Shown here one piece after another: positions 11,601-26,600 of a stretch of 64,000 bases of DNA (position 1 is the first letter of the stretch; each line of letters opens with the position of its first letter). A program made the translations under genes and the position numbers. A model generated the notes under the pieces. The model did no database searches. It worked only from the letters and a program-made list of their open reading frames with translations, and had not been told where the DNA came from. The stretch comes from Aptenodytes patagonicus. Its lineage: Eukaryota > Chordata > Aves > Sphenisciformes > Spheniscidae. The stretch is from contig NC_134982.1 of NCBI RefSeq assembly GCF_965638725.1, positions 4,832,126 through 4,896,125 on the forward strand, read 5' to 3'.

Positions 11601-14600
11601 ACCGCAGCCAGAGAGAGGAACTTCAGGGTCAAGTAATCTCAGCCTAGAGATTGCAGCCTGGAACATCGTCATCTCCCCTCCTTCCCCATCAACAGAAAGA
11701 GCTTAGACAACCACCTTAGACAAGGCACCTAACTTCTACCCTGCTGAAGTTCAGCAAAATGAATTCCAGCCTTAGGGATGGGATTTAAACTTCGCTCTAT
11801 TTTCTCTACAAGTAGAGGAAAAAGATCGAACTCTCCAGAGGACTATCCTGATGGAAAGAATTTCAAAATTAAAAGCCTAATTTTGGTGGTCTGAACCACC
11901 CTCTGGAATCATCAGTGTCTTTGCAATGAGGAGACGTGGAGCCTTATTTAGGTGTGAGTATCACCCTAAGCTTTAACACACACAGAACAGGTACAATAAT
12001 AATAGCAATAATAATTACAGCACTTTATTCTTACAAAAAGCTTTCCATTAGTGGATCTCAAAGAGCTCCGAGGTGGTTATTAACCTCCTTTTGCCTATGG
12101 GGGAAATTGAGGCACGCAGAGATTTGCAGCTTGCTCAAGGCTAACAAGCAGAGGAGCTCAGCTTTGCCGAAAACACCACTCCCCTCAAATTACTGAGGTA
12201 TTTTTAACTGGTAAATTATTGAGGAGTTTAAAAATAGTGTTTAGGAATGCTTTCGTGAAACACACAAAAGCTAAAAAGGCAACACACAGCGGTGTCCAGG
12301 TAATCGCGAGCCTGAGGAGACACGGCTTCTTCCAGCCTCACCTCTGCATCTTCACTGTGAACGTAGGCACTGCTTTGGCTCAATCTCAGTACTCTAAACT
12401 GCATTTATTTTTATACAACAAAAGAATACTGAGACATTTTAGAACAATAAGAGATCTAAGAATGCCCTCATTTACACTTGACGCTTAAATTTAAGAGATA
12501 ACTCCATTTACTTCAAGATTAAGCAAAACATAGAACGGACTTGAATACCTATATAAATTTTAAGATCAGATGATCATTACAGTAATCAAAATAATCATAT
12601 TTTGTGTGCCAAAACCTAGAAGATGCATCTCAAGTGACTTGCCAAGATAGTTTTACAGTAGACACATCAGTAACTTTGATCCAAACAGAAAGGCTTCATA
12701 TACAAGACTACAGGCTGAAGTGACAGTCTTTCTGTTTTAGATAAACAATACAAACCTGGTATTATTTAAAACATGATCCAGAGCTGCGGTTTCATAAAGT
12801 ATGTGCAGTTCAAATGGCATAAACCAGCTGAACCCTAAAACAATTCCCAAAGGGGGGTGTGGGGCTGGAGATCTGTGCTTTTTTTTATGTTGTTTAGCAA
12901 CATGAAACGCTTAATTACTATTTATATTTATTTATTTATTCCAGGTTACAGTAGTTACATTTCAAAATTTACAGGGTTAGGCAAAGGATACATTGTAAAT
13001 ACAATAAAAAAACCAAAAGTAGTGTAACAACATTCTCTCTAAAATCATAAAGTGAACAAAAAGTTAGCGATGAATCCACTTTCCTCACATTTTCCTTCAT
13101 TTCACACAGTAAAGCTTTTGTGTTTGGTTTTTTTTTTTTACCATAATAATAAAATAATAAAATCAAAACAACATGATCAAATGAGTATCTGTTCTGAGAC
13201 TGGATCATTTTTAATATATCACAGCAAAAGACATCTCAAATTCAAGTCTTGCTGATCAACATTCATTCTTTCAGGCTTTTTGATGACTAGATGGAAAATA
13301 TCTTGGATTTGTTTTACCAAATTATATCTATAAAGGCATAATAAAGTCTTTTTCATTGTGCGTTAAGCAAAGGCACATGGAACGTAGCCGCGTACTGAAA
13401 ATATCAGGAAGTGGTGTGCACTTTATATCCCATGATAGGATTTGTTTTCCCTGATGCCACCTAATGATTCATTAATTATGGAAGCAGATACATTAGCCAG
13501 ATCTCTTCCCCAGTTTTTCTTGCAAAAGTGTATCAGGAGGGTTTTGGAAACCATCACACCCTACTCTTACATAGCTATGACAGTTTAAAAAAAAAAAAAG
13601 ATTCCCTATGTAAATACGACTTACATTAGAAAAAGGCAGGCAAACACGCACGCCATACGCATCCCTCCAGAAAACATCACATTTTTGCAAGTACAAACTG
13701 CATCTTGCCATGGAAGGACCGGTACAGCCTCGATGCAAAACTTTTGATGGTCCAGACTACCCCCCTGCTTGATCAGTCTGTGAGATTTAACAGAGCACTT
13801 GAAATCGTTTCTAACTTAATAAGCCTATTTTCCATGTGCCTTCATTTTGCTGACCTAACACTATGAGACTAATAAAATTTGTGAGAAAGACCGGTTTCTA
13901 GCTGCGTGTTTTGCAAGGTACTGTCCATCTCTATCAATCAGCCTGAATATTTTAGCTCCTACAGTACAAATTACACAGCGCATCTGTTTTAATGCTTCCA
14001 AATGTAACTGCACTGGTCACAGCGCAGATCTCGATTATTTTAAAAACATCTACTCAACTGGCCTGATTTACACACACTCATCAGGCAAAGACCCCACTTA
14101 AAGTCAGCTGAAAGATTCTCTGACCAAAAACTGCAGAATAAGTTCAATTTCTAATGAGGTGAAATGCTAGCCCCATTGAAATTAGTAGAAATTTTCTACT
14201 GCTTTTAATAGGGCTGGGATTTAATTTCTTAATGCCCTTGAAATATTACTTAAAAAAGAGATTTACAGTATGTGGATACAGGAAGAAACAAAATATATTA
14301 ACAAGAGAAATCAGTGATAATAAATACATTTCAATTTGTAAAATAACAGCCAAATATAATCCCGTTTCATTGAAGTTAAGATTGGTCCTCCAGTCTTAAC
14401 TCTAGCAGCTCAGATAAAATAACCTACCAATCCTGCAAAAACACTGAAAGACACTGTGAACTTAAAAAAAATAGAGATGTATATTTCTGCCTGAATTATT
14501 CTGTCCTAATACTGTTAAAAATAACACTGAAGAGCAGTATATCTGAAAGGTTTAAGATTTTTTTTTTCCACCCTGCTGTTATTTTTTTTGCAATAGAAAC

Positions 14601-17600
14601 ACTGAATAAAGTTTCACTGCCTTTACTTGAATTTGTTTTATATTGTAAATTACCTTAATTTTTTTTTCCCCTAAATAAAACCTGAAAATTCAGATGTTTT
14701 ATTAGTAGCATGTGAAGCAAAACCCCAAACCCTCAGATAAAATGATGTGCGAAGGGTGGAATTCCTTTTTCTTACCAAGCCCCACTCGAGGGAGGGAAGC
14801 GGCACAAATGCTTGGGGAAGAACCTGCAGCCAAGCCTGCAAAAACACTGCGCACTAAAGCCCCTGGACTTCCAAGGACTCCTACACAGGGTCCAATTCTA
14901 GGAGCAGATCCTTTAATTTTTCATTTACTGCCTTGTCAGTTTGACATTTAGCGACATTTAAATCAGGTCTTTATGTAAAGACTTAACTTCTTGTGCACTT
15001 GCACAAAAAATGCTAACCAAGTAGCTGTGTTTCACCTGCTACTAAATCCCGACCCTGCAGTCACAGGGGTGTTCAATTACTCCCATGCAAACAGCTGCCA
15101 CACTGAAAACACATAATTTGGTATTAAAAATGGCAATATAGAAACTTGAATAAGCCAGTTGGGTTTCATCTGGCACCATCTTCCCTGGAATTACACCAGC
15201 TGATCTGACTTGATGCATTTACTCTTTCAAACCATAAGATAAGGAAAATTCTTTAAAGAAACTAGAATGTTTCTTTACTCCATTCTGAAGTATAAAACCT
15301 AGGGCAATGAGAGAAACTCTAAACCACCATCTGTGATTCTCCAGGTCTGCGCAAAACTCCTACTGATTTCTCCTCTACTTGTTAAAGTTGGTGGTTTTGG
15401 AGTAATTAGTTGAGATGTGAGCATAAACATACATTCAAAACGTAACTCTGGGTTGGAAAGTAGGAGTTTCCTTCTGATAATCTTAAAAGTCTTAAATAAG
15501 GTCAGACTGCTTTAATGAAATATGGAATGGATGAGATTAAAATTTATGTTAAAATTTCAGCTGAAGAAATTTTAACTCCCTGAAAGTTTCTAGTCAAAGC
15601 CCTTTGAAAATAAGAGCTTATAATGGAAATCATGACAGACTTAACTGCAGCCATATAATATAGCAAAAATATTTCCAGGAGAAAAAAAAATAAATCTGAA
15701 ATTATGTATTAGGGATCTGTTTTCTCGAAGCGACGCCAAAGACTGTCGCGCACACATTTAAAATACAGACTCATCACTAGTACTGGTATCTGAAGGTTGG
15801 TTTCTTCAGTGCCCTGCATCTTTCAGATTCACAATACAAAGCAAGAAGAGAGATGCTCCTGTTTCATTGCACAGCCTGCCAAATCCTTCACCAGGTAGGT
15901 TATACTACACCTGAACAACAGAAAGGTGGGGGTCCCCTCTCAGTTCCTAGAAGGAGAAACATGGAAAACAAGCTAATGGACCGAATATTCAACTGTGTAA
16001 ATCAACGCACGCTTTTCATTTCAGAGGAGCTGATTTATGACAGCTGAAGATCTGGCTCCAGGTTTGAGGCAAGTGAAAAGAGCAACCAAATAAAAGAATA
16101 TTAGCCATTTACAAAACCATTTACAACCATTGGTCTTGCACAGGTGTTCTTAACACCAGGTAGTTTTTGTGGGGAAATTAAGTTAAAATTATATCTAATG
16201 TGAACTATTCCCTCAGTCTTTTGCGTGCCGTGGAATAATTTTATCCTAGAAAGACTACAGCTTTAAAGTCTGTATGCCCAACTGCTGTAACCCTCTGCTT
16301 GTTCTTTCGCATTCATAGCTACTTGAATTGAAAAAAATAAACAATTAGCACAAATGGATAAAAATGTTTGAAAGCTTTTAATTTTTGCCTATAGTAACCA
16401 AATCCAAATTTTTATCTATTAATACACTAAATGATTTCAATTTTTTTTTTCCCAGAGATTACCTAATCAAGATATTGCAGGTTTGCAGAAATTTCACTGG
16501 CTAAATCCCTAACAAAGTTATTATCCATTTATGAGATCAATACGTAAAAGTCCGTTTCAGTCTGAGAGATAAATAAGTTCAGCTGATCTCCTTACACAAT
16601 TCATTTTGAAACATCTAATTGCTCCATATATACTATTTTATAAAAAAGGTTAAGGGCATGCTTACAGACATACTGAGTTAAGTGACTCTTACACATTAAA
16701 AGAAACCAGTCACTGCAAAAAGCTGCTTCTGCATGCACGGGGAGACTTGTAAAGTTGTCATGCTTTAAAATATGCTGCTCTTATCATCGTCATAAGGTGT
16801 GTGTGTATATATATATATCTCTCAAATCTATGAACACCAGAAGGATCTGATTTTTTTTTAACTATCAGCAAATAATCTTCCCTGAAGGATCTTAAATTTT
16901 AAACACGAGGACGAGTTTATTAAATTGCAATCAAACATAAAATAACTCATTTAACTTTTACCTATAGTTAAGTTAAAAATGCACACAACGTCAGACGAGG
17001 GAGTATTCTTACAAGTTCATATCAAAATCTTTGTATCAAAATTATGCATGAAGGTGATTTGTAAAGAATTTATTCCAGTACTTAAAAATTATCTCCTGCA
17101 TAGTCTTTCAAACAGTTACTCTGAAAATAACACAGCTCTCTAACCTCTTTTTTTTTTTCCTCATGAAGGCATCACATACTTAAAAAAAAAAGTAAGTCTG
17201 GGCCAAGAATAATGTTAAAACACCAGTGTTAGTATTATACTGATAACAAAAAGTGTTTCTTGAGTTCCTGTTAAAGGTTTGATCCAAACCCCCATATAAA
17301 TTGATGGAAAGGCTCCCACTGACTTCAGGGAGGGGATAAAAAAAAAAATCAGACCTACAGAAGATACAGTGGTTATTTCCAACAGGAAGAAAAGGAATTA
17401 CACTAAAATAATTAGGGAAAAAAGTGACTGTAGTTTAAAAAGCAAAATAACAGAGCTAAAGGAGACCTATAGTGTTCTCTTTACTTAAACTATGTCTTTG
17501 CAAAGACTTTCAAATTCCATTATTAGAATTTTCATTTGAATTAGAAACTTTTAGCAAGTTCTAACTGATGATAAATGTACATTTTTGGTAGTTGCGGAGA

Positions 17601-20600
17601 AGTTACTTCACATGAAGAAAGGCATTAATGGAGAGGTGACCAAAAAATCCCTGTGTGTAGTGATAATAGTAAGAATTAAATAGAGATTTCTAATATATAG
17701 TTTAAATTAATCCTACTTTAAACATCACAGTTTCAAGCCTGCCTATTCAGGATAACTATCAGTATAAAAAAATCCACACAATAGCAAGTTATTGTATTAT
17801 TTAAATGAAACTAATGTTCTGGCATTCCCCATCACAAGTAAATAATGACTTCAGCGGCATTCAGACATGGTTCAGAAGCAGCTCTTGCTGTGTCACCCAG
17901 ACCAGCAACCCCTACCTTCAGACCACCACAGTGTTTATTAATCTGACTGTCAAGCCTTCCTTTAAATTCCTGTGCCAAGACTCAATCCATCCACCGACGG
18001 CTGCTTATCTTAGGACTGACACGACTATTTTTATTCCAGCATGAAGGATGCAGTTTGATCGTATATACAGAAGGAAGCAGCAGCGCTTTGCGTGCACAGG
18101 TCATGCATGCACACGCAGTTGGGTGTGATTCATCTCACCTAACTTTAGTCAAAAGTTATCTATTCTAAACTGTTTATAAGGGAGGTTTAGACAACTAATG
18201 GAAGAGAAAGACACTGCCAGGAGGTATCCTTTGTAGGGGCTTATCTCTTCCCGTTGACTCAGAAGGAGATCCACAGAACAGCAAACTAGACACCTAAAAT
18301 TAGAGGAGATGGCTTCCACCCAAACCGAACGCATATACATGTATACATGTGCGTATTTGTGTGCACAATATAAGATAGCTGCTTCCATAAATATGCCATG
18401 TGCAACACAGCAGTGACATTAATAAAGACTCTGGACAGAAAATTAACTACTAAATGGGAGACAAAAAATCAGCTGTGAACATTTGTTATATATAGCTAAA
18501 TCTTTAGAGTAAACTTATTTATTACTTCTGCCTAAAAAGGAAGAAGAAAAAACTAACGTGTGACGTGTTCAAGCTGCAAAACTTGGGAGTAAACAGATAG
18601 TTAAGGAAATGTTACGGGTCTGTATCTAGGCTGGTTCTCTAGGGTACTTTACATCTTTAAATATAAAACTTATTTCCTTATATAAATGTTTTAACATGCA
18701 AAAAGAGCATTTAGATGAATACTCTGAATGCTCCTGTTGTAACAAACATAGCTCTACTGATTTTGGGGTATCTAAACAAGGATTCTAAGTTATATTTTCC
18801 CAAGTTTGGTGATGAAACCTTAGGGTGGTTCCCCCCCACACCTTTAAAGGTATTTGTATGCGTGTGCTGGCACATGCACGTGGGTATACTGTGGGGTTTT
18901 TTTTAAACTACATATATATTCTCTATAAATTAAAAAAAAAATATACCATACCATGGTAATAAAACCCAAAAGAGAAAACCAAAACAAACATATACGAAGA
19001 GAAAAGCAAACCTTGTTTTTAGCATAATCCAAAGTAACACCAAGATTGCAAAGATCGGACTTTAAGTTTATGATTGATTCAGATCAGGCTCTGCAATATT
19101 CCCATTCTCTGGAAAGATAGGTGGAAAATTGTTATTAAAAGTCGCTGGAAACTCTAGCGAAGCATCGACATTTTGATAGCCCACGTAAGAATTAAACGAC
19201 TGCTGTGGAAGTACTTGGCTATCAGGCATCTGTATGAAAGCCCCTGACTGTGTGGTAGGGGGGATTCTTTGGCCAACTAGTTGAATTTTAGGTTCCCTGG
19301 GCTCCAGTTGTTGCTTGCTTTCTTCATCCGTGTCAAGACGGGTTAGCTTTTCTATCCACATGCGAAATTTCTCCTCTGTCTGCCTCTGCATCTCGGCAAA
19401 GCAGTTCATGGCCTCTTCCAGGACATTGCCTATGCAGTTCCTATCCCACACGGTGCCCCTGTCAAGCAATCCTGGAATTTCCCTGGTCGCTCCTCCAGAT
19501 CCCCCAGCACGACTGAAGCCAGCTTTAAAGACATTGAGGCCATTTGATAAGACATCATTAAGTAAGAACATAATATTGTTTATTAAGGCATGTTAACTCA
19601 GGAAAACAAAACTTTTCTAATTGTGTCCCTTGGATATGACAACGGGGGAGGAATTAACAAATATTAACCAACAGTATTACCATAAAAAAAAATTTTATAC
19701 TCACTGAGGTTATTATAGAAATTTTGGCTTCAAAATCATTTTTATTCTAGAATTCTCAGACAATTCTGTCACAAAGGTCTTTTTTTTTTTAAATAAACCA
19801 AATTAGTCCAATTCCCTTGCAATTTCTGTTTTGATTTCAACTGAAGGTGTCAAAAACATTGTACAATAACATGTTTAGTTCTGTTAGGCTGCCATGCAAA
19901 ATACTACTATTTAACTGATAAACCTGAATAATTATGTGTATTTTACTTACATACTTGAACCCTTTTATAATGGCCTGTTAAACACACACAAAATTGTACA
20001 CAAGATAACAGAGATAAAGGCTGATACAGCGATTGCAGCATCTAAAGTAGCCGAGCCCAAAGCTCTTGGTCTGATTTTGGAAAGCACACTGAACACCAAT
20101 GAAGAGAATACACAACACACACACACACACACACGCAAGAAGATACGTGAATGCTATGCTAATACACGAGGTGAAAGCACCCTGTTCGGTCTGATGGACA
20201 CAGCTACATGACAGGGGTAATCCACACGACCCGCAGGAGTGATCAACCTCACGCCAACCAGAAGCACGCCCTTCATGGCACCAGCCACCGGCTGTGCAGC
20301 ATTTCTAGCGTTACTTCTAGCCAAGGCAGAAAACAGACAGGGCGTAGTTGGAAGGAAAGTGTTCTTCCTTCTGTCCATCAAAAAGATGGTTAAAATGACT
20401 GGCTTTGGGATCATTAGGAAGAACTTTAGCAGCAAGAAGAGAAGGCCATCCTCATTATCTTACTCTACGTATCAATAAGAAAAGGCAGTGGTATCTATAT
20501 TTTTAAGTTTAGAGTTCACTCAGGAATCCTCTAGGAAGCAATAAAACCCCAAGAAAACGAGGCTCTGTACCTGTTTGAGGACTAATAAACAATATGTGCA

Positions 20601-23600
20601 TGCTGTCTGAACGCACAAACGTTACCCAAGGTAATTCCAAAACAAGACAACCATCACATTAAACTACACAAAGCAGCTACAGAACCTGACAATTAACATG
20701 TAAACGTGAAATTTGTGGGATCCTCTAGCTTAAGAATAATAGAAAAACTCCTAAGAATGAGAGAAATCATTGCACAACCTAAGCAAATATTACTTAATAA
20801 AAACGTAAGGCACTAAATCTTTATTGGGATTCACTGTGTACATGAAATTACAGTATTACTTAAACAATACATTCCTTTTAGGAGCTATTTAAATGAGGTA
20901 TATATAAGTCCTTCAGGAACAGCTGAACAAAGCCCAGGATTATTCTCTTACTTCCGAGCAGTAGCAATGCTACCTGTCGGGGGCCAAAAACATTCTATTA
21001 AAAACCCTACTTTTTTAGTCTTCTCTCCCATCTGTTTACCTATCAGACAGGCTGGAAGTTCAGCATTCAGGTCCTCTGCTCAAAAATAAACTACTTTATA
21101 GCAACTAATTTACATCCCTCCGACTGCATTTTAACTAAAAGTAATTAAGTAAAATGGTACCTTTTTCCTAAAACGTGGTTCCTTTTGTATATTCAATGTC
21201 TTTTTCCTCCCTGAAAAAAATATTCCTTCTGTTCATATACTCCTTGTGTTGAACATCCAATATGATTCTGTTTATTCATCTTTAGTCAGGGATCTTATCC
21301 CAAGATCAAGTAACTAAATGGCAGTCTTTCTGACTTCCACAGGCTTACAATCAGACACCTTTAAGTAATGTTAAGTTTTAATCGCAATTTAAAAAGAAAC
21401 TATTGATGGTGATACGCGAGACAATCTAGCTAGGCTTTTAAAGTCAAGAATGAACTAGCATGGTCAAAGTTGACAAAACTGTTTTGCAAACTGGAGAGAC
21501 TATTGAAATATATATTACCCTGCAATACTATTTTTAAAAGGCATCATTCAGAGCATAGCATATCTACAATTTACAGTAGCAGCAAATCAATGTTTCAAAT
21601 GCTTTCCTTGCAGTTCTTGTAACAAGCCTTATTCAATCTTTTCTTTACTGGTGGCCTTCAGCGTTAAAAAAAAATTAATCAAGTCTAAAAATGCATTATA
21701 TTAAAAAGCTAGCATTTATCTAACTGGTCCCTTTGCTATCTGTAAACTTGCAGCTCTATAGTTTTTGAAGTTACGCCGAGTTAAAAGGCAAAGAAGTTTG
21801 CAATCACAAAGGGGTCAGAATCCAAGAATAGTATCTTATTTTCAAGACAATACCTCCTGCAAAACAGCACCTAAGAAATGCCCCAGTGCTGTCTCTTTAT
21901 GGGATCTATTAAGTACTATCCAAATAATGATCAAATCCAAAGTTATTTAATTTAGGAAACCTGACAATGTGACAATTTAAGAAGATATGCCACATCTTCA
22001 CCCTAATTAGCAACGGTGGACTCCTTTCTGTCATTATGCTACCTGACATTTCCAAATGAGTATTTCACTGCAAATCACTCTTAACGGATTTTTTTCCCTG
22101 TTCTTACATAGTTGTCATTCTGAGTCACTTCAACCAAATTCATCCCTTGCAAGATGCTTCATCCAAGGTCTACGCACAAATCTTAGGAGGAAGTAACCTG
22201 GCTGAGAGTCCCTCACACACACTGTGCCCCTCTCTTTGGATTTCTGCATATTAAAAAAATCTTTCTTTTTCTTTTTTAACAAAGGGAGCTGCAATACCTT
22301 TTTCAACATCACTACTCAAACTTTTTAACAGATTTTTTTTTTTAAAGCCTAAAACATGAGTCACCCCTATTTCAATTCAGATTTTTCTGAGTTGTAGAAA
22401 GCACAATGGTGGTGAAATGCCAATTTTTTTAAAACCCCCTTCCTTCTTCCAAAGAAAAGTGTTTACACAGAAATAAATATCGATTCCCAGACTTGCTCTC
22501 ATGCCAATTTCATTCAGAGCTAATTTGCATGGTCAAATTTGAAACTGTTTAAAGGAAAGACTTTCAACAGCAGCAGGTCTAGCAGAACCTGTTCAGGACT
22601 CAAAGATCACCCTCTTATGCTGTGAATGCTATCCGATGTTTAAGAATGGTAAAATTCTAAATGCCAACAGAGAAGCTCAATAATTAAAAGTTAAGAATTG
22701 CTCCTTATCTGCAATAATTCAAAAATCATGGCATTCCCTGATTTAAAGGGCCCAAGACTATGACTGCTCAGGTCAGCGAAAAGATTCTCGGTAGCATCTA
22801 TGAAGTTTAGATTGAACCTGTATTTTCAGGTATAAATTAACACCATATAATATACTCAGAATAACATATCATATTATCCGTAGCTCCTACTGAGCTCACA
22901 ATATTTGTATTGAAGTATTACCAGTAAGACCTCAACTCTTTACTCTTCAATCTTTGTTGAGAAGACAAACAAGCCTGCCAGTATTTTAATCCACATTACA
23001 TTTGAGTTCGGCAGAGAGAACTGACTCTGTTGCACAACTGCTCCGTTCACAACTTGGGTGCATGCACAAAGTGAAGCTAGTAACACTACAGATGTTCACG
23101 GCATTATGTATTTCACTGAACATTTTCCTTACCTTACTAATTTAACCAAACGTATTTCAGAACCAGTCACGTGGATGGTTTGAAAAAAATAACTGCGCTA
23201 TTAAAATGGAAGAGGTTTAGTAACATGACATGGAAGACTGCTACTGTATTCTCAAATACGGCACTTAAAATTTTCAGACCACGCACAAGTGAACTGTCTT
23301 CTGTAATGCTACATGTGTCAATAAAAGGTTAAGAGCCAGAGTACGTACAACCTTTGTACACGAAGGCCACATTAAATTAACCGTCACTAAAAATTTTAGA
23401 GCATCTCTGTTGGCAAAGCTATTTTTCAGGCAACAGACATTTGAAAATTAGTCCCAATAATAAGCTATGTTGAGACAGTCACCAACACTGCAGCTAAAGT
23501 GTCCAAATACAGTAAGACTAAAGGGAACACAGGCTACCTGTAAAAAACTCTTCTGCATCAATGCGTACAGACTTTTTTCAAAAGTAAAGGCAAAAGTTTT

Positions 23601-26600
23601 TCCATGCTTATGTCCTTCTGACAGGTGCATTGTAGTTTCTTGACACTCAAGTTCAAGCATCAAGCTTTTAGTTCAAGCCTTAGCTTTTGACTGCGTGCAG
23701 AGGACACTCATCGCCTGAATTTCCAGTAATGCTTTTTGATACCCTGTATTATTTTCCAACTACCTGTTCACTCCCTAAATTTTGAGGATATTCACAGTGT
23801 AATGCTAAGTGCACTAAAATGGCTTTCTAGTCAAAAAAATAATTCAAGTTAAGCACTTTGCCAGTTCCAGGAAGAGGGATCGCAGATGGCATGTGAACCT
23901 ACCACTGCGACGGAGAGCTGGGAGTCCTACTCAGACTCACAGCTCCGCTGCATCTGTTAAGACCACAACGTTTCATTAACCCACAAGTAGCACAGGATGC
24001 ATTCTTGGCCAACCTTGTCCTTATCTCTACAGAGAATATTTTTCTCTTCTACTCGGAGACTGTTTCCCACAAACCAAAGTTGTTTCTATTTAAAGGAAAA
24101 CCGCAATGTGGCAGGTATGCATTGCACCTAATTCCAAAAGGACAGCTCAAAAGTTGTAATGTCTTAAATGTAATTTAGTATCAAGCAGATGATACAGGCT
24201 ATGAAATAAAAATAAAGGTCACTGCTCTCAGGATGGTTTTTGCACTCCCACATTTTGCATCGCAGGTAAAATCGGGCCTTGGTGTAACCATCACTAAATC
24301 ATCAAGCTCTTTCGTGCACTGCAATGGGACCTTTTCACTGCAAGCATCTCATGGTTAAGACTGAGAGCTCAAATACAGAAGAGCCTAGTGACACAGAAAA
24401 AGTACCCTAGGGTGGCTTCAGGTCTCCACAATGGAAGTCAGAAATCTGGGCAGATCTGAAAATACCACGTGGTGCCTTTCTGCATCACAAAGTACTTTTA
24501 TGACTTAAAAAAAGTCATAAAGGGGGGATTTATTGTGTGTGTTCTGGGTTTTTTTTTAGGGGTGTGGAGGAACCTGTCCCAAAACTCAATGAAATAGTTG
24601 TCTTCGACAGGCTTTAAATCAGGCTTTAATTGCCCAGCAAAGTGTAAATACAGTAAATAAAAAGGCACCAAACTATGAAAGCTAGAAGTTTGACTAATTA
24701 CTGAATTGGTAAAAATAATTTTAGAAATTCTGTTAAAAGTTTACTACACAATAATTATAGGAGGACTATGCCTTTCCCAGACTCTCTAATAATAAACATT
24801 AACTTCCTTTGTGCAACCTGTTTCCTAGCAATATGTGGGAAAAATGCCAGTTCTCATGGTGACAGAATCATTCACCATAATCAAGTCAGTTAAAAACAGT
24901 TATTTGTAAAATCTGCTGCAAATATTTTTAAATAATTCATCTAGCAAACATTAGTTCAGCAACATAAGACTAATTATTGCAGTTTTCCTTTAAATGTTCT
25001 TGCCCTATGTAAGCTGATATTTATCTCAAAAAAAAAATCTTCTAGCACAAGAGGCAAAAAGGCATGCAACCCAGTAAAAATTGGCAAGCCAAAAAGTTTA
25101 TTTTGATGTGATTTTTATTTTGATTGCCATATGAAGATTGCCATATGATGACGGTTCTATGGTATAATATGCTGCAAGAATAATTCACACAAAATCCTGT
25201 CCACGGCACTTGGGCTAATAAAATAACAAAGACTCGGCAGACAAAAAGCTTGAAGAACTCATTTTTTCTTTTGCTAATAAAATCATGAGAAGGCCCCTAT
25301 AATTTGCTGCCTCCAATCTTAACACAAATGTGTCAGAAAAGTAAAAGTATAGAAATTAAAGATCCTTATGACATAGGAAAATGGTAACAGCTTTATCTAA
25401 AATGTTGAAAATTTAGGTGTGGATATAGCTTGGCACCTGTGTAAACAAATTCATATTTATGTCCTAAAATAGGTGACCAGCTGCAACCTGCAAGAATTTA
25501 CAATAAGGCTAAGTAGGTTTGTCATGCACTGAAACGCAGAGCTGAAAGCGCAGCATAAGTGCAATAATGAACAGGGCCTTACTGTAACACGGGCAAGAGG
25601 TATGCCGTGTTATTTCTAACACAGCTGCCGAGCTGTGGTCTTAATATATTAAAGCAAAGCTGGCCACTTATCTTAAGAATGTATTTATTAGATTATCACC
25701 ATCTAATGGGATTTGACAGCACTGATAGGAGTTCATATAGGCTTACAAAGGAAAAGATCTGAAAATTCCAGAATTCAAAGATAGTCCTTCCTCCAATTTA
25801 CCGTTTCTATGCTTTGTTGGTGTGCAAAAGTGCACTGAAACCTCAGAACAGATTTTAAAATTTGCCCATGTCTTGTTAATATACTGCAGTCTTCAAATTT
25901 ACACAGAGCTGCAGTTCTCCTGGTTTTTCTCAAGTGTCACTCATCTAATTTAGCATGACAGCTGAGAAACGATGTCAGATGCGTTACAGTTCAGTTTAAA
26001 AAACATCCTCTACCTGGTATCTCGGCAGTGATTGTCTTGCTGCTCCCTGAAACCTCTTCATCATCATCTGATGAACTCGTGCTCGAGTCACACGTCAGGT
26101 CACTATCACTGGTACTGCTGTCCTGCAGCAGGTTGTACTTCTTGCGAGCAGCTGCCTCCCGTTTCTGTCTTAAGAGCCGGATTCTTTCTTTGTGCTTTTG
26201 GCTTCGATGACCTTTTACCTTGGTAACTCGACCATTCTGCTTATCACTAGACTGTCGGTTTTTCTTGGCAGCCATTGTTGAAGTTTCACTTTCGGACCTG
26301 GATCGCCTGGATTTCCTCCCAACTGCAACCCCAGACACTGCAGAAGGGTCTCCCTCTACAGCAGCTTCAGCTTGGCAGGGCTCATTCTCTTCTGTGGAAG
26401 ACAATGTATCTGAGTCAGCCAAATGCCCACTGGAAGAAGGGGAAAGCATGCAATGATTAGAAGAGTCACTCTCGTAAACTCGACCACCCGTTGGCTTATC
26501 GCTCTCTGTAGATGCTAGCTGAGACTCCGAGGAGTCTCGCCTCAGTTCCATCAGTAAGCAAGGCATTGAAGAGAGCACCGCAGAGTCTGCTGCAGTGGGC

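Larger units (their letters stand above)
7577..26013 (-). other. ARK2N: ARK2N large intron between coding exons 2 and 3
   Basis: This 18.4-kb intron is AT-rich with many short A/T runs. It holds the unassigned open frame at 19068-19571, a (CA)10 microsatellite at 20115-20134, SINE-like remnants near 12.0-12.2 kb, and degenerate palindromic old repeats at 14.06-14.24 and 17.28-17.35 kb. I see no CR1 or LTR in it. No other exon with paired splice sites was recognised. Confidence 0.7.
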
